A stretch of 64,000 nucleotides of DNA from Pseudomonadota bacterium (GCA_017860615.1 JAGDMU010000005.1:186001-250000); one strand, 5' to 3'; numbered from the stretch's first letter, positions 27,928 through 39,257 are shown. Made by a program: numbers and translations. The notes: generated by a model from the letters alone, not told the origin.

Positions 27928-28284
27928 ATGACTATCTTTAGTAAAATTGTCAGTGGCGAAATTCCATGTAACAAAGTACTTGAAAATGAGGAGTTTTTAG
28001 CGTTTCATGATATTAACCCAAAAGCGCCTATTCATATTTTAATTATTCCCAAAGTTGAGTATAAAAACTTTCAAGAAGTTGATCCTAAAATTATGGCTGG
28101 GCTCACAGAATTCACGCAAAAAGTTGCTAAACTTTTGGGATTGGATGAGAGTGGGTATCGTTTAATTACCAATAATGGAAGTGATGGTGGACAAGAGGTA
28201 ATGCATCTGCATTTTCATCTTTTAGGTGGTGCGAAACTTTCGTGGAATCACCTTAGTGACACTGACTCACACAAATTTCTTTAA
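27928..28284 (+). CDS. HIT-family nucleotide-binding protein (HINT-like)
   Basis: The 118-residue protein ends in the histidine triad HLHFHLLGG and begins MTIFSKIVSGEIPCNKVLE, both typical of HINT-type purine nucleoside phosphoramidases. It would hydrolyse AMP-N or AMP-acyl bonds in the cytosol; its physiological substrate in bacteria is often uncertain. A strong SD (GAGGAGAAGGCG) precedes the ATG. The gene is divergent from pheS and followed by a clear intrinsic terminator, so it is probably monocistronic. Confidence 0.9.
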   Translation: MTIFSKIVSGEIPCNKVLENEEFLAFHDINPKAPIHILIIPKVEYKNFQEVDPKIMAGLTEFTQKVAKLLGLDESGYRLITNNGSDGGQEVMHLHFHLLGGAKLSWNHLSDTDSHKFL

Positions 28285-28293
28285 CATACAATT

Positions 28294-28313
28294 GAAGAGG
28301 TAAAAACCTCTTC
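28294..28313. terminator. Intrinsic terminator of the HIT gene
   Basis: GAAGAGGT-AAAA-ACCTCTTC forms a perfect 8-bp stem followed on the plus strand by ATTCTATTTTTAT. It lies between the convergent HIT and argH genes and could also stop argH transcription. Confidence 0.8.
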
Positions 28314-28322
28314 ATTCTATTT

Positions 28323-29708
28323 TTATTGACGCGTTTTCATCCATGTTTCAAAGAGTTCAATCTGTTTACATGTAGAAGTTACCGCCGTTCCACCTTGGGA
28401 GGTTCGTGCGTTCATAGAGTGAACCAAAGAGAGGTATTCACTCACGTCTTCGCCAATGCGTGCGTCTACTTTTTTAAGTTCTGGAACACTCATAACACTC
28501 AGATCAATCCCTAAACTCTCCGCATGTGCGACGGCACGCCCAGTTATGAAATGAGCTTCGCGGAAAGGAATATCACACTTTTGGACCAAGTAGTCTGCTA
28601 AATCGGTTGCACTTAAATGCCCTACTTCACACGCTTGTTTCATGCGCTCAACATTGATTGTCATGGTACGAACCGCTTCTTTGAGAATATTGAGTGACAT
28701 GTAAACGGTTTCAACGCTGTCAAACACACCTTCTTTATCTTCTTGCATATCTTTATTATAAGCTAGTGGTAATCCTTTGAGTACTGTCAATAACGAGATA
28801 AGATTGCCGTTTACGCGACCTGTTTTACCACGTAAAAGCTCAGGCACATCAGGATTTTTCTTCTGAGGCATAATGGAGCTACCTGTTGAGTATTCATCGC
28901 TTAAGGTAACAAATTTAAACTCATAGCTTGACCATAAAATAAGCTCTTCAGCAAAACGAGAAACATGCATCATAATGGTTGAAATATTAAAAAGAATCTC
29001 TAACGCAAAATCACGATCACTCACAGTATCTAGACAATTCACACTAACACTATCAAAGCCTAAAAGTTTTGCAACATACTCCCTGTCAATATTATGCGGT
29101 GTTCCAGCCAATGCTGCACAACCAAGCGGTAAGACATTGTTGCGTTGGTATGAACTTTCAAGGCGTTCAATATCACGTTTAAACATCGAAACATACGCTA
29201 AAAGATGAAAAGCAAGGTTAATCGGTTGAGCGTGTTGTAAATGCGTCATACCTGGAAGCAACGTGTTAGTATGCTCTTTAGCGATATCCATTAAAACAGC
29301 GATTACCTCTTCTAAAACATGCACAATCACTAAATTTTGTTTTTGCACATAGAGTCTAAAATCAACCGCGACTTGATCGTTACGACTACGCGCAGTATGA
29401 AGGCGCTTGCCCGCTTCGCCAATAAGATCAATAAGTCTTGTCTCCACTGACATATGAATATCTTCATGAGCAATATCAAAAACGAATGTTCCCGCTTCGA
29501 TCTCTTGTTTGATTTGTAGCAATCCTGTTGCAATTTGATCCGCTTCTTCTTGAGTGAGAATACCCTGCTTTGCAAGCATTGTCGCATGAGCGATCGAGCC
29601 TTTAATATCCTCTTCGTATAGTTTTTGATCGAAAGGTAATGAAGCGTTAAATTCATCGAGCAGTGCTGCTCCGCTTGCGGCAAATCTGCCAGACCATAGC
29701 TTTGACAT
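28323..29708 (-). CDS. argH: Argininosuccinate lyase
   Basis: The 461-residue enzyme cleaves argininosuccinate to arginine and fumarate. It carries the fumarase/aspartase superfamily signature [12 protein letters not shown], the [10 protein letters not shown] segment and an [12 protein letters not shown] block. Length is standard. It lies after pckA on the same strand but is separated from it by a strong terminator, so it may have its own promoter in the 65-bp spacer. An AGGAG-like SD (AAGGAGATTTTTCA) precedes the ATG. Confidence 0.95.
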   Translation of the reverse strand: MSKLWSGRFAASGAALLDEFNASLPFDQKLYEEDIKGSIAHATMLAKQGILTQEEADQIATGLLQIKQEIEAGTFVFDIAHEDIHMSVETRLIDLIGEAGKRLHTARSRNDQVAVDFRLYVQKQNLVIVHVLEEVIAVLMDIAKEHTNTLLPGMTHLQHAQPINLAFHLLAYVSMFKRDIERLESSYQRNNVLPLGCAALAGTPHNIDREYVAKLLGFDSVSVNCLDTVSDRDFALEILFNISTIMMHVSRFAEELILWSSYEFKFVTLSDEYSTGSSIMPQKKNPDVPELLRGKTGRVNGNLISLLTVLKGLPLAYNKDMQEDKEGVFDSVETVYMSLNILKEAVRTMTINVERMKQACEVGHLSATDLADYLVQKCDIPFREAHFITGRAVAHAESLGIDLSVMSVPELKKVDARIGEDVSEYLSLVHSMNARTSQGGTAVTSTCKQIELFETWMKTRQ

Positions 29709-29734
29709 TGAAAAATCTCCTTGATTGTAAAAAG

Positions 29735-29759
29735 GTACAGGAGTTTTAAGCTCCTGTAC
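29735..29759 (-). terminator. Intrinsic terminator of the oad-pckA unit
   Basis: A perfect 9-bp stem, GTACAGGAG with CTCCTGTAC, around a 7-nt loop, lies after the pckA stop. On the minus strand it is followed by CTTTTT, a classic terminator. Confidence 0.85.
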
Positions 29760-29773
29760 GTGTAATGTTAGAA

Positions 29774-31351
29774 TTAGAGTTTTGGACCAGCGCTTGAAAA
29801 ATCAGAATCAGCGGTAATATACTTTTTGAAATTTTCAATAAACATTTCAGCAAGCTCATCTCTGGTTGCGTCATAAAGGCTTTTATTTTCCCATGTATTT
29901 TTAGGATTTAAAATTTCAGTTGGAACGCCTTCAAGCGCAGTTGGTACTTGGATGTTAAAGACAGGAATACTTTCAAATTCACATGCGTTGATGCTGCCAT
30001 CTAGGATTGCGTTGATACATGCTCGCGTTGCTTTAATGCTCATACGTTTACCAACGCCATAACTGCCGCCTGTCCAACCCGTGTTCACCAAATAAACATC
30101 AACATTATGTTTGGCAATTTTCTCACCCAAAAGCTTAGCATAAACGGTTGGATGCAGTGGTAAAAATGCCTCACCAAAACATGCGCTAAAGGTTGCTACT
30201 GGTTCTGTAATGCCACGCTCTGTTCCTGCAACTTTAGCCGTATAACCGCTTAAGAAGTAGTACATTGCTTGCTCTTTGGTGAGCTTTGATACAGGAGGTA
30301 AAACACCAAATGCATCAGCACTTAAGAAAATAATTTTCTTAGGGTGGCCTGCTTGTAAGCTTTCTTCGTGATTGTCAATGTGATAGATAGGATAAGAAAC
30401 GCGGGTATTTTCAGTTTTAGAAGCATCTGCATAATCTACTTCATGGTTGTCATTAATGACAACATTTTCTAGAAGAGCATCTTGACGAATCGCACCATAA
30501 ATTTCAGGTTCACTGCTTGGGTCAAGGTTAATACATTTGGCATAACAGCCACCTTCAAAGTTAAAGACACCCTCATCATCCCAACCGTGTTCATCATCAC
30601 CAATCAGCTTTCGTTTTGGATCCGTTGAGAGTGTCGTTTTACCCGTACCTGAAAGTCCGAAGAATAGTGCTGTGTCACCTTTTTCACCCACATTCGCCGA
30701 GCAGTGCATAGAGAGTTTACCCTCTAATGGCAACCAGTAATTCATCATCGAGAAAATACCTTTTTTGATCTCTCCGCCGTACCATGTTCCACCGATAATC
30801 GCAATATTCTCTTCTACGTTAAAAACGACAAAGACATCGGAATGAAGACCCTGTTTTTTATAATCATCATTCGCCATTTTACATGCATTGTAAAGCACAA
30901 AATCTGGTTTAAAATGAGCTAGTTCTTCTTCGCTTGGACGAATAAACATGTTTTTGACAAAATGGGCTTGCCATGCAATTTCAGTTACCACACGAATACT
31001 TTTACGACTGGCAAGACTTCCGCCACTGTAAGCATCTTGAACATAAACATCTTTACCTGAAAGCTGTTTTTTCACTTTTGCAAAAAGTTCATCAAAGACC
31101 TCTTTACTCACCTTTTGGTTCATTTTACCCCATGAGATATATTTGTTAGAAGGCTCTTGATCTACAAAATATTTATCTTTTGGGCTACGTCCAGTAAAGA
31201 TTCCTGTATCAACACTAAATGTACCGTTATTTGTAACACGACCTTCATTGTTTGCAATTTCATGTTTCAATAATTCATCATAACTTAGGTTGTAGTGTAT
31301 CTTTCCAATATTGGTTAACCCTAACTTTTCAATTTCATTAATCTTCGACAT
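29774..31351 (-). CDS. pckA: Phosphoenolpyruvate carboxykinase (ATP)
   Basis: The 525-residue enzyme interconverts oxaloacetate plus ATP with PEP plus CO2. It has the kinase P-loop [11 protein letters not shown], the metal-binding [16 protein letters not shown]-like block (here [18 protein letters not shown]) and the [12 protein letters not shown] substrate loop. The open frame runs 33 codons upstream into oadB, but that part is unlike the family; the ATG at 31351 has GAGG about 11 nt upstream. It is 22 nt after oadB, so it is probably co-transcribed with the oxaloacetate decarboxylase genes. Confidence 0.94.
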   Translation of the reverse strand: MSKINEIEKLGLTNIGKIHYNLSYDELLKHEIANNEGRVTNNGTFSVDTGIFTGRSPKDKYFVDQEPSNKYISWGKMNQKVSKEVFDELFAKVKKQLSGKDVYVQDAYSGGSLASRKSIRVVTEIAWQAHFVKNMFIRPSEEELAHFKPDFVLYNACKMANDDYKKQGLHSDVFVVFNVEENIAIIGGTWYGGEIKKGIFSMMNYWLPLEGKLSMHCSANVGEKGDTALFFGLSGTGKTTLSTDPKRKLIGDDEHGWDDEGVFNFEGGCYAKCINLDPSSEPEIYGAIRQDALLENVVINDNHEVDYADASKTENTRVSYPIYHIDNHEESLQAGHPKKIIFLSADAFGVLPPVSKLTKEQAMYYFLSGYTAKVAGTERGITEPVATFSACFGEAFLPLHPTVYAKLLGEKIAKHNVDVYLVNTGWTGGSYGVGKRMSIKATRACINAILDGSINACEFESIPVFNIQVPTALEGVPTEILNPKNTWENKSLYDATRDELAEMFIENFKKYITADSDFSSAGPKL

Positions 31352-31373
31352 ATTATTTATATCCTCAAAACAT

Positions 31374-32684
31374 TTATTTAAAAATAGACAGCAACACACC
31401 TGCTGCAACCGCAGAACCAATGACACCTGCCACATTTGGACCCATCGCATGCATTAAAAGCATATTCGTTGGATCTTCTTTCATACCCTCTTTATTCGAA
31501 ACCCTAGCTGCCATTGGTACAGCACTGACACCTGCGGAACCAATCAGTGGATTTACCTTATGCTTACTAAATTTATTCATCAATTTTGCCATAAGAACAC
31601 CACCCGCTGTTCCCATAGAAAAAGCAGCCAAACCCAAGAATAAAATACCCAATGTTTCAGGCACTAAAAATTTCTCAGCAGCCAACTTGGAACCAACAGA
31701 AAGTCCCAAGAAAATAGTTACAATGTTAATCAACGCGTTTTCCATCGTATCAGACAATCGTTTTACTACCCCTGATTCACGTGCTAAGTTTCCAAAGGCA
31801 AGAGCACCAATCAATGGTGTTGCATCGGGCAACATCAAAATACACAAAATCATCACCGTAATAGGGAAAAGAATCTTCTCAATTTTCGAGACTTCACGCA
31901 ACTGTTCCATCTTGATGAGTCGATCTTCTTTTGTGGTGAGTGCTCTCATAATAGGTGGTTGAATAATAGGTACCAACGCCATATACGAATAAGCAGCCAC
32001 CGCAATTGCTCCTAATAAATCAGGTGCTAAACGGGTTGCTACGAAAATGGATGTTGGACCATCCGCTCCACCGATAATACCAATAGCACATGCATCTTTA
32101 AGAGAAAAGTTGATAAATCCTGTATATTCGGTTAAAACGGCAGCTCCCACAATCGTTCCAAAAATACCTAACTGTGCAGCGCCACCTAAAAGTGCTGTTT
32201 TAGGATTGGCAATGAGCGGACCAAAGTCTGTCATCGCTCCAACACCCATAAAGATCATTAAAGGAAAAAGCCCAGAGCTAATGCCCATGTTAAATAAAAT
32301 ACCTAAGAACCCTTCTGGCCCTGCAATATCTGCGACAGGAATATTGGCTAAAAATCCGCCAAAAGCAATGGGAATGAGCAACAATGGCTCAAACCCTTTG
32401 GCAATGGCAAGATAAATCAAAAGAAAACAGATTCCCATCATCACAACTCTACCTGCACCTTGGTTAAATGTAGAGATAGGAAGACCATGCATTACCATGC
32501 CCTCAACAGGGTTAATCATTGCATTAATACCTGTAGATTCGTAGAGCGAAACAAAAAGCTCTGTAACGCTCTTTGATTTATAATCTTGATTTAAATTCTC
32601 TTTTGCTACATCACTAGCACTCAGCGATAATGGAATCATCGCTAGTCCCAATAGCAATAACACCCCCACAATCATTTTTTTCAT
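31374..32684 (-). CDS. oadB: Oxaloacetate decarboxylase beta subunit (Na+ pump)
   Basis: The 436-residue protein has a signal-like N-terminus and about ten membrane segments with the OadB/MmdB/GcdB signature regions [20 protein letters not shown] and VPMAARVSN. This subunit removes CO2 from carboxybiotin and couples it to Na+ export across the cytoplasmic membrane. The N-terminal extension (residues about 1-55) before the first conserved helix is longer than in some homologues. It follows oadA by 8 nt, completing a gamma-alpha-beta order. Confidence 0.9.
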   Translation of the reverse strand: MKKMIVGVLLLLGLAMIPLSLSASDVAKENLNQDYKSKSVTELFVSLYESTGINAMINPVEGMVMHGLPISTFNQGAGRVVMMGICFLLIYLAIAKGFEPLLLIPIAFGGFLANIPVADIAGPEGFLGILFNMGISSGLFPLMIFMGVGAMTDFGPLIANPKTALLGGAAQLGIFGTIVGAAVLTEYTGFINFSLKDACAIGIIGGADGPTSIFVATRLAPDLLGAIAVAAYSYMALVPIIQPPIMRALTTKEDRLIKMEQLREVSKIEKILFPITVMILCILMLPDATPLIGALAFGNLARESGVVKRLSDTMENALINIVTIFLGLSVGSKLAAEKFLVPETLGILFLGLAAFSMGTAGGVLMAKLMNKFSKHKVNPLIGSAGVSAVPMAARVSNKEGMKEDPTNMLLMHAMGPNVAGVIGSAVAAGVLLSIFK

Positions 32685-32692
32685 CTTAATCC

Positions 32693-34501
32693 TTATAAGG
32701 TGACAAGCAGTTGATTATTAACGATTGTATCACCTTGTTTGACTCTTACACTGCTTACAACGCCATCTTCTGGCGAAGCTACTTCAATTTCCATTTTCAT
32801 CGCTTCAATCACAATAACAGGCTGACCTTTTTTGACTTTATCGCCTACATTAACAAGCACTTTAAAGATAGAACCCGGTAGTCCTGCTTTAATTTCACAA
32901 CCACTTGCATTAAGCGCCGTAGGAGTAGAAGATGTTACGCCCTCTTCACAACCCTCTTGTACATCAATGATATACACTTCACCATCAATTAAGAATGTTG
33001 TATCATTACCTTCGGATTGAACATGATATTTTTGACCATTAACCGTTACCGTAAATTCTGAGCTACTTGTTGGTACGGATGCTGGTTTCTCTTTTTCAAT
33101 CTTTCGAACATTAACTTTAGCTTCACCTTTTAAGAAAGCGATACCTTTTTCTTTACATGCCGCAGCGATCAAAAGATTTTCATCGGTGACTTCAAGATTG
33201 GCTTGCTCTAGCATTTTTCTTACATGCGTAAGCGATTTTGTTTCATCAGCGTCCGCAAGATCAAGAGCGTTTTTAGTCGTTGGTTCAAGTTTCAGTTGTT
33301 TACTCGCAAGTGCCACAACTTCAGCATTAGGAGCCACAGGAGTTTTTCCAAAATAACCCAATACCATCTTGCCATAACCCTCGGCAATTTTCGCCCATGG
33401 TCCAAACATAACATTGTTAAACGCTTGTTGGAAATAAAACTGAGAGACAGGCGTAACACTGGTACCGTAGCCACCTTTTTCAACCACTTCACGCATCGCT
33501 TTAATGACTTCTGGGAATTTATGAAGGATGTTATTGTCACGAAGCATTTGAGTGTTAGCCGTTAAAGCACCACCTGGCATTGGGGAGAAAGGAATAAGAG
33601 GAGAAACTTGCACCGCTTCTGGTGGCATAAAATAATCTTTTAAACAGTCTTGTAAAACATCTTCATAGGTAAGAATTTTCTCAAGCTCAAGCCCACCCAA
33701 ATCATAATCTTTACCTTTAACCGCATGAAGCATTGTAAGAATATCTGGCTGAGAGGTACCACCACTTACAGGAGATGCCGCAAGATCAATACCGTCAACA
33801 CCTGCTTCAAGCGCTGCTAAATAACAAGCAACACTTACACCAGCTGTTTCATGCGTATGAAGTCTTAAATGTGTTCCCTCAGGAACAAGTTTACGCGCCA
33901 TTTTTAGGGTTTCATAGACTTTTTGAGGACTTGATGTTCCACTGGCATCTTTAAAACAGATACTATCGTATGGAATGCCTGAATCTAAAATTTCGCGAAG
34001 AGTCTTTTCGTAAAATGCCACATCATGAGCACCAACACATTTTGGAGGAAGATCCATCATGGTCACTACGATCTCATGTTTAAGTCCATGATGCGCAATA
34101 CGCTCTCCACTGTATTTAAGGTTTTCTACATCATTCAGAGCATCAAAGTTACGAATGGTTGTTGTGCCATGTTTTTTAAACATTTTAGCATGGAGATCGA
34201 TAAGCTCGCGATTGCCTGTATCGAGCATCACGGTATTCACACCACGTGCTAACGTTTGAAGGTTTGCATTTGGGCCTGCAATTTCTCTAAATTTGTCCAT
34301 CATGACAAAAGCATCTTCATTAAGGTAGAAGTAAAGGCTTTGAAAACGAGCCCCTCCACCAAATTCAAAATGGCTAATACCAGCATCTCTTGCTGCGGCT
34401 ACCGCAGGGAGAAAATCGTCCATAAGTACACGTCCACCAAAAACCGACTGAAACCCATCTCTAAACGTCGTATCCATCACATCGATGTATTTTTTAGCCA
34501 T
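32693..34501 (-). CDS. oadA: Oxaloacetate decarboxylase alpha / pyruvate carboxylase subunit B (biotin protein)
   Basis: The 602-residue protein has an HMGL-like carboxyltransferase domain ([14 protein letters not shown] at the N-terminus, [25 protein letters not shown]), the conserved PYC/OADA domain, and a C-terminal biotinyl domain with EAMKMEIEV, where the central lysine carries biotin. Homologues in this phylum are often called PycB and pair with PycA. Here the adjacent beta and gamma genes support a membrane-bound Na+-pumping decarboxylase instead, though dual use cannot be excluded. A low-complexity linker precedes the biotin domain. Confidence 0.88.
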   Translation of the reverse strand: MAKKYIDVMDTTFRDGFQSVFGGRVLMDDFLPAVAAARDAGISHFEFGGGARFQSLYFYLNEDAFVMMDKFREIAGPNANLQTLARGVNTVMLDTGNRELIDLHAKMFKKHGTTTIRNFDALNDVENLKYSGERIAHHGLKHEIVVTMMDLPPKCVGAHDVAFYEKTLREILDSGIPYDSICFKDASGTSSPQKVYETLKMARKLVPEGTHLRLHTHETAGVSVACYLAALEAGVDGIDLAASPVSGGTSQPDILTMLHAVKGKDYDLGGLELEKILTYEDVLQDCLKDYFMPPEAVQVSPLIPFSPMPGGALTANTQMLRDNNILHKFPEVIKAMREVVEKGGYGTSVTPVSQFYFQQAFNNVMFGPWAKIAEGYGKMVLGYFGKTPVAPNAEVVALASKQLKLEPTTKNALDLADADETKSLTHVRKMLEQANLEVTDENLLIAAACKEKGIAFLKGEAKVNVRKIEKEKPASVPTSSSEFTVTVNGQKYHVQSEGNDTTFLIDGEVYIIDVQEGCEEGVTSSTPTALNASGCEIKAGLPGSIFKVLVNVGDKVKKGQPVIVIEAMKMEIEVASPEDGVVSSVRVKQGDTIVNNQLLVTL

Positions 34502-34519
34502 CTTACTTTGCCCTTTTTA

Positions 34520-34768
34520 CTATTTTGATTTTTTTTTGTATGACCTAATAGAAGCAGCAATGGCTGCAACAACTGAGAAGTTACCTTTTTGAAATAATTC
34601 TTGCGTAGAATTACTCACAAGACTATTCTCCTTTGGGGGAGGAAAATATTTCATAATGATTTTAGCCTGAAGTTCTAAAACAACCACCATTAAAGCTAAA
34701 AACATAAATACTGTGGACATCCCAAGAACCAAGAATTTCAAGGTTTCCACAATCAGATTAACTTCCAT
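34520..34768 (-). CDS. oadG: Oxaloacetate decarboxylase gamma subunit
   Basis: The 82-residue protein has one N-terminal membrane helix (FLVLGMSTVFMFLALMVVVL, about 12-31) and a short cytoplasmic tail, the layout of OadG, which ties the alpha subunit to the membrane pump. FPPPK follows the helix; the tail has VVAAIAASIRSYKKK, a common end of OadG proteins. AAAGG lies 8 nt before the ATG. It is the first gene of the oadGAB-pckA unit. Confidence 0.8.
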   Translation of the reverse strand: MEVNLIVETLKFLVLGMSTVFMFLALMVVVLELQAKIIMKYFPPPKENSLVSNSTQELFQKGNFSVVAAIAASIRSYKKKSK

Positions 34769-34883
34769 AGACGCAACCTTTTTGTTTAAATTTAACTAAA
34801 AAACATAGTCAAAATTTTGGTATTTTATCATTTTATTTATTAAATCAAACCTATGAAAAAGTGCTTTTTGAAAGGTTAAAAGA

Positions 34884-34900
34884 GGGGTCAAATTGACCCC
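34884..34900 (-). terminator. Intrinsic terminator after the dehydrogenase gene
   Basis: GGGGTC and GACCCC pair around a 5-nt loop (extendable as GGGGTCAA/TTGACCCC). On the minus strand the stem follows the stop of the D-lactate dehydrogenase-like gene and is followed by TCTTTT. Confidence 0.75.
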
Positions 34901-34918
34901 TTACTTTTTAAGAAGTAG

Positions 34919-37744
34919 TTACGAAATTGCGCGTTCTAGCAGATAAAATAACGAACGATATTCTAAGCCACTCTCTTCACTCAAGCCAATTTCACATGGC
35001 TTACCTGTTGAAAATGCCAACTTTGTATCGCTCGGAATCGATGCTTTTAAATGACGTAAGGCTGATTTGTTGAGTTCTGGATAATTAAATCCACGATCTC
35101 CTGCAAAACCGCAGCATGTGATATCTGCAGGTACGGTGACTTTGGAGCTACACAATCGTGCAATTTTTTCAAATTTCTCTGCTAAGCCCATTTTACGGGT
35201 ACTACAGATGGTATGAATGACAACAGGCTCACTGATCTGTTTAATCGTTAATTTATCTAAAAGATAATCGTGGATAAACTCGATAGGATCATGAACTTTT
35301 AAGCCAGTATCAAAATACTCCATCATCGTTTTCGTACACGAACTCATATCACACAAGATAGGGTATTTCCCATTTTCGCTTGCTTTATTAAGCGCAGCTT
35401 CTAACTCCATTGATTTTTGTTTGCCTTCTGCTTTATAACCCTTACTGGAGAAAGGCATACCACAGCAGAGCGGTTTTAAATGTTCAGGGAAGATGACTTC
35501 GTAACCCGCTTTTTCCAAAATACCGATGATGAGTTCATCTAACTCTTTCTCCTCGCCTTTTGGTTTCGGATTTCCCATCGTGCGATTCAAACAGGATGAA
35601 AAATAGACAACTTTTTCAGCCACACCAAAGAGTTTTCGACTGTCTTTAAACGTATGTCCTCCAGGAAGGCTGCTTGTCCATAGTGGCAATTTATTGCCGC
35701 TGAGTACGGTAACACCTGCGCTCATTGCTTTCATCACACCATCAGGAATAACAGCATTGACACCTTTGACAGCACTTAAAACAAAGCTACCAACACCTAA
35801 AATGGTTCCATAGTTATTGGCAATCATGCTTGCAAGTTTATGTTGTGTTGGTGTAATTTGATGCGCACGAATTTTTTTCGTTAAAGCACCCGTATCGATG
35901 CCAACAGGGCAAACCAGTGAGCAAAGTGAACAGGTCGCACATGTTTCAACACCATCATATTGATAAAGCTCTTGCATCTCTTCAAATGCTTCCATTTCAT
36001 CTTGATTTTTCAATGTTGTCATACGTCGATTGACAACGATACGTTGTCTTGGCGTTAAGGTAAGCGCATTGGATGGGCATGCTGGCTCACAAAATCCACA
36101 CTCAATACATTTATCGATATAATCATCCGTCTTAGGCATTTCTTTAAAATTTTTCAAGTGTGCTTTCGGGTCTGCATTGATGATAACACCTGGGTTTAAA
36201 AGCCCTTTAGGATCAAAAATTGTTTTGATTTCTTTCATCAGCACATAGGCATCATTGCCCCATTCAAGTTCAACAAAAGGAGCCATATTGCGACCTGTTC
36301 CATGTTCTGCTTTAAGGCTTCCATGGTATTTTGTGGCAACCTGCTCTGCAACTTCTTGCATAAAGTCTTCATAACGCTTAATCTCTTTAGGGTCTTCAAA
36401 GGCCTGCGTAAAGACGAAGTGGAGATTGCCATCTAACGCATGCCCAAAGATGATGGCTTCGTTATAGCCATATTTTTTAAACAACTCTTGCAATTCGAGT
36501 GTTGCATCCGCCAGTGATTCGATAGGATATGCCACGTCCTCAATGATAACGGTTGTACCACTCTCACGTACTGCACCAACCGCAGGAAAGAGTCCTTTAC
36601 GGATTTTCCAGTACTTCGTATATTCATAAACATCTTTGGTGAAATGCAGTGGCATTTCAGGCTCGATGTGAGCCAATTTTTCTAAGATAACGGCGATATT
36701 TTCATCCAGTTTACCATCGTTTTCTGCACGGCTTTCAACAAGAACGGCTGTCGCTGTAGGGCTTAGTGTTTTCAAAAAGCTTGGCATACCTTCTTTGTTT
36801 TCAACACTTCTAAGCCCTGCTCTGTCCATCATTTCAGCCGCTGCAACATTGTCTTTGCACTGTGTTTTAAGTACAATGACCGCATCACAGGCATCTTTGA
36901 TATTTTTAAAGATCATCAACGCACTGGCTTTGTCTTTGTACTCAGGAACAGTTTTAAACGTGATCTCTTTGATAAATCCAAGTGTACCTTCACTACCAAT
37001 CATCAAGTGTGCGATAATGTCGATTGGATCTTCATAATCCACAAGTGCATTAAGACCATACCCACAGGTATTTTTGATCTTGAATTTACGTACGATTTTA
37101 TCATGAAGTTCTGGATTGGCTCTTACTTCTTTTGCAAGTGTATCAATGCGTTCTACAAGTGCATGATGGTATTGCTTAAATGCTTTAATGCTCTCTGATG
37201 AACCTGTATCAAGTTCACTTCCATCGTGAAAGATAATCTTCATAGACGCAAGCGTTTTGTAGGAGTTGTCAGTTGTACCACAACACATACCGCTAGCATT
37301 GTTCGCAGCAATTCCCGAAATCATAGCCGAACCAATGCTCGCAGGATCTGGTCCAATTTTTTTACCATACGGAAGCAAATAGGCATTCGCATCGGCGCCA
37401 ATGACGGAGGGTTGCATTGTAATTAAGCTGACCTCCTTATTGACCCTAATCCCTTTCCAATCACGTGATGTTACCAGCAAAATGGAGTCAGTGATCGCTT
37501 GCCCCGAAAGACTTGTTCCCGCAGCGCGAAAGACAACAGGCAAGGAGAGTGAAGAGGTTATTTTAAGGATTTGGCTTACTTCGTCGGCATCATTAACCCA
37601 AATAACTACTTTAGGTATAAGCCTGTAAAACGAAGCATCGGTACCATATGCGATTGTATGAAGAGGGTCTGTAAAGATTCTCTTCTCAGGGATAAAATTC
37701 ACAATTTCATTATAGAAATCAAGGTAATTTCCGCTTAATGGCAT
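34919..37744 (-). CDS. dld: D-lactate dehydrogenase-type FAD and Fe-S protein
   Basis: This 941-residue fusion has an N-terminal FAD-binding PCMH domain (VVFRAAGTSLSGQAITDSIL and PDPASIGSAMISGIAANNASG), an FAD-oxidase C domain, a two-cluster ferredoxin segment (CIECGFCEPACP and CATCSLCSLVCP) and C-terminal CCG motifs (CCGMPFSS, CCGFAGDRG) like GlcF/HdrD. The layout matches the respiratory D-lactate dehydrogenases of Campylobacter and Helicobacter, which feed electrons to quinone. A different 2-hydroxy acid is possible. The SD AAAGGA is 7 nt before the ATG at 37744; a TTG one codon earlier is ignored. Confidence 0.82.
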   Translation of the reverse strand: MPLSGNYLDFYNEIVNFIPEKRIFTDPLHTIAYGTDASFYRLIPKVVIWVNDADEVSQILKITSSLSLPVVFRAAGTSLSGQAITDSILLVTSRDWKGIRVNKEVSLITMQPSVIGADANAYLLPYGKKIGPDPASIGSAMISGIAANNASGMCCGTTDNSYKTLASMKIIFHDGSELDTGSSESIKAFKQYHHALVERIDTLAKEVRANPELHDKIVRKFKIKNTCGYGLNALVDYEDPIDIIAHLMIGSEGTLGFIKEITFKTVPEYKDKASALMIFKNIKDACDAVIVLKTQCKDNVAAAEMMDRAGLRSVENKEGMPSFLKTLSPTATAVLVESRAENDGKLDENIAVILEKLAHIEPEMPLHFTKDVYEYTKYWKIRKGLFPAVGAVRESGTTVIIEDVAYPIESLADATLELQELFKKYGYNEAIIFGHALDGNLHFVFTQAFEDPKEIKRYEDFMQEVAEQVATKYHGSLKAEHGTGRNMAPFVELEWGNDAYVLMKEIKTIFDPKGLLNPGVIINADPKAHLKNFKEMPKTDDYIDKCIECGFCEPACPSNALTLTPRQRIVVNRRMTTLKNQDEMEAFEEMQELYQYDGVETCATCSLCSLVCPVGIDTGALTKKIRAHQITPTQHKLASMIANNYGTILGVGSFVLSAVKGVNAVIPDGVMKAMSAGVTVLSGNKLPLWTSSLPGGHTFKDSRKLFGVAEKVVYFSSCLNRTMGNPKPKGEEKELDELIIGILEKAGYEVIFPEHLKPLCCGMPFSSKGYKAEGKQKSMELEAALNKASENGKYPILCDMSSCTKTMMEYFDTGLKVHDPIEFIHDYLLDKLTIKQISEPVVIHTICSTRKMGLAEKFEKIARLCSSKVTVPADITCCGFAGDRGFNYPELNKSALRHLKASIPSDTKLAFSTGKPCEIGLSEESGLEYRSLFYLLERAIS

Positions 37745-37847
37745 CAAGACATCCTTTATGGGTTTTTACTCAGTGTAGCAATTTGGCATAAAAAACATAT
37801 GACATTTGTATGAAAATCTTTACATGCAAACTCTAAAAAGAAAAAAA

Positions 37848-37868
37848 GTGACATGCCAAGCATGTCAC
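37848..37868 (-). terminator. Intrinsic terminator of dctQM
   Basis: GTGACATG-CCAAG-CATGTCAC is a perfect 8-bp stem; on the minus strand it is followed by a run of eight Ts. It lies directly after the dctM stop and before the dehydrogenase gene, which therefore needs its own promoter in 37748-37847. Confidence 0.88.
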
Positions 37869-37904
37869 AGGGAAAAAAAGAAACATATTCTCTTTTCAAT
37901 AAGT

Positions 37905-39257
37905 TTATCGTAGCATCATTGAAACACCATACATTTCTGGGAAAAGTGTAAAAATAACCATAACTAAAATTTGCAATAAAATAAAAGGAACAACCCCTTT
38001 GTAAATATCCATCGTTGTAACACTAGGAGGGGCAACACCTCTAAGATAAAAGAGGCTGAAACCAAACGGTGGCGTTAGAAAAGAGGTTTGTAAATTGAGT
38101 GCGATCAAAAGAGCATACCATACAGGGCTTAGTCCAATAGCTTCAGCAATTGGAGCTAAAATAGGAATGATAATATACGAAATCTCGACAAAATCAATAA
38201 AAAACCCTAATGCCATAATTGCGGCCATTGAAACAACAATAAATCCCCATTTATCACCAGGTAAAGAACGCATAACATCTGCAATGATTTCATCACCACC
38301 TGTATAACTAAAGACCATCGAAAAGGCAGTAGCACCGATTAAAATGGCAAAGACCATGGCGGTTGTACGCACGGTTTCCATGGACGCCTCATGGATCATC
38401 TTGAATGAAAAAGATTTGTATATCCATGCTAAAATCATCGCACCAATACATCCTACGGCTGAAGACTCCGTAGGCGTAGCAATGCCTTCAAAAATAGAGC
38501 CTAATACCAAAATAATTAAAATAAGTGGAGGTAAAATCGCTTTAAACGCATTCATCACTTGTTTAGACTTAGTGCCAGTCAACTCACTTTTAGGGATTGC
38601 AGGAGCCATATCTTTGTTGAAAAAAGAGACGATAGCGATGTAGAGAATATAAACGGCGACCAGCGTTAGCCCTGGCCAAAAAGCACCCTCAAAAAGATCA
38701 CCTACGGGAAGTTGAAACACATCGCCTAGAATAATCAGAACAACAGATGGAGGAATAATCTGACCCAATGTACCTGAAGCGCAAATGGTTCCACACGCAA
38801 GGGATTTGGAGTAGTTGTATTTTAGCATGACTGGCAGTGAAATCACGCCCATTGCCACAACACTTGCACCAACAACACCTGTTGAAGCGGCAAGAAGAGC
38901 TCCTACTAAAACGGTGCTGATAGCGAGACCTCCACGAATTTCGCCAAATAAAAAGCCCATTGCTTCTAAAAGACGCTCCGCTAAACGTGATTTTTGTAAA
39001 ATAATTCCCATTAAAATAAACATTGGGACGGAGATGAGAATTGTGTTATTCATAATGCTCCAAATACGATGAGGCATAAAGGCAAACATACGAGCGCCCA
39101 TATCAAGCCCCTCCATTAAAGTACCACCATCACTTAACGACTCAAGAATACCCGAAGCCAAACCAAAAAAGACCGAAACAGCACCAAAGGTAAACGCAAC
39201 AGGAAACCCGATAAGAAGCATTAACATGCCTACAACGAACATAACAATGCCGATCAT
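37905..39257 (-). CDS. dctM: TRAP transporter large permease (DctM family)
   Basis: The 450-residue membrane protein has the DctM/TRAP-T fold with about a dozen hydrophobic segments and the family region ASTGVVGASVVAMGVISLP. It forms the ion-coupled translocation channel of a tripartite TRAP transporter for an organic acid. Its ATG overlaps the dctQ stop by 4 nt. The solute is unknown; adjacency to the D-lactate dehydrogenase gene (opposite side of a terminator) is suggestive of a hydroxy or dicarboxylic acid, but only by inference. Confidence 0.85.
   Translation of the reverse strand: MIGIVMFVVGMLMLLIGFPVAFTFGAVSVFFGLASGILESLSDGGTLMEGLDMGARMFAFMPHRIWSIMNNTILISVPMFILMGIILQKSRLAERLLEAMGFLFGEIRGGLAISTVLVGALLAASTGVVGASVVAMGVISLPVMLKYNYSKSLACGTICASGTLGQIIPPSVVLIILGDVFQLPVGDLFEGAFWPGLTLVAVYILYIAIVSFFNKDMAPAIPKSELTGTKSKQVMNAFKAILPPLILIILVLGSIFEGIATPTESSAVGCIGAMILAWIYKSFSFKMIHEASMETVRTTAMVFAILIGATAFSMVFSYTGGDEIIADVMRSLPGDKWGFIVVSMAAIMALGFFIDFVEISYIIIPILAPIAEAIGLSPVWYALLIALNLQTSFLTPPFGFSLFYLRGVAPPSVTTMDIYKGVVPFILLQILVMVIFTLFPEMYGVSMMLR

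Noticed and set aside
31352-31450. Upstream extension of pckA into oadB
   Set aside because: The translation there is unlike the family and overlaps the OadB C-terminus.
31420-31962. ORF of 180 codons opposite oadB
   Set aside because: Antisense to a clear membrane protein gene; translation has no recognised domain.
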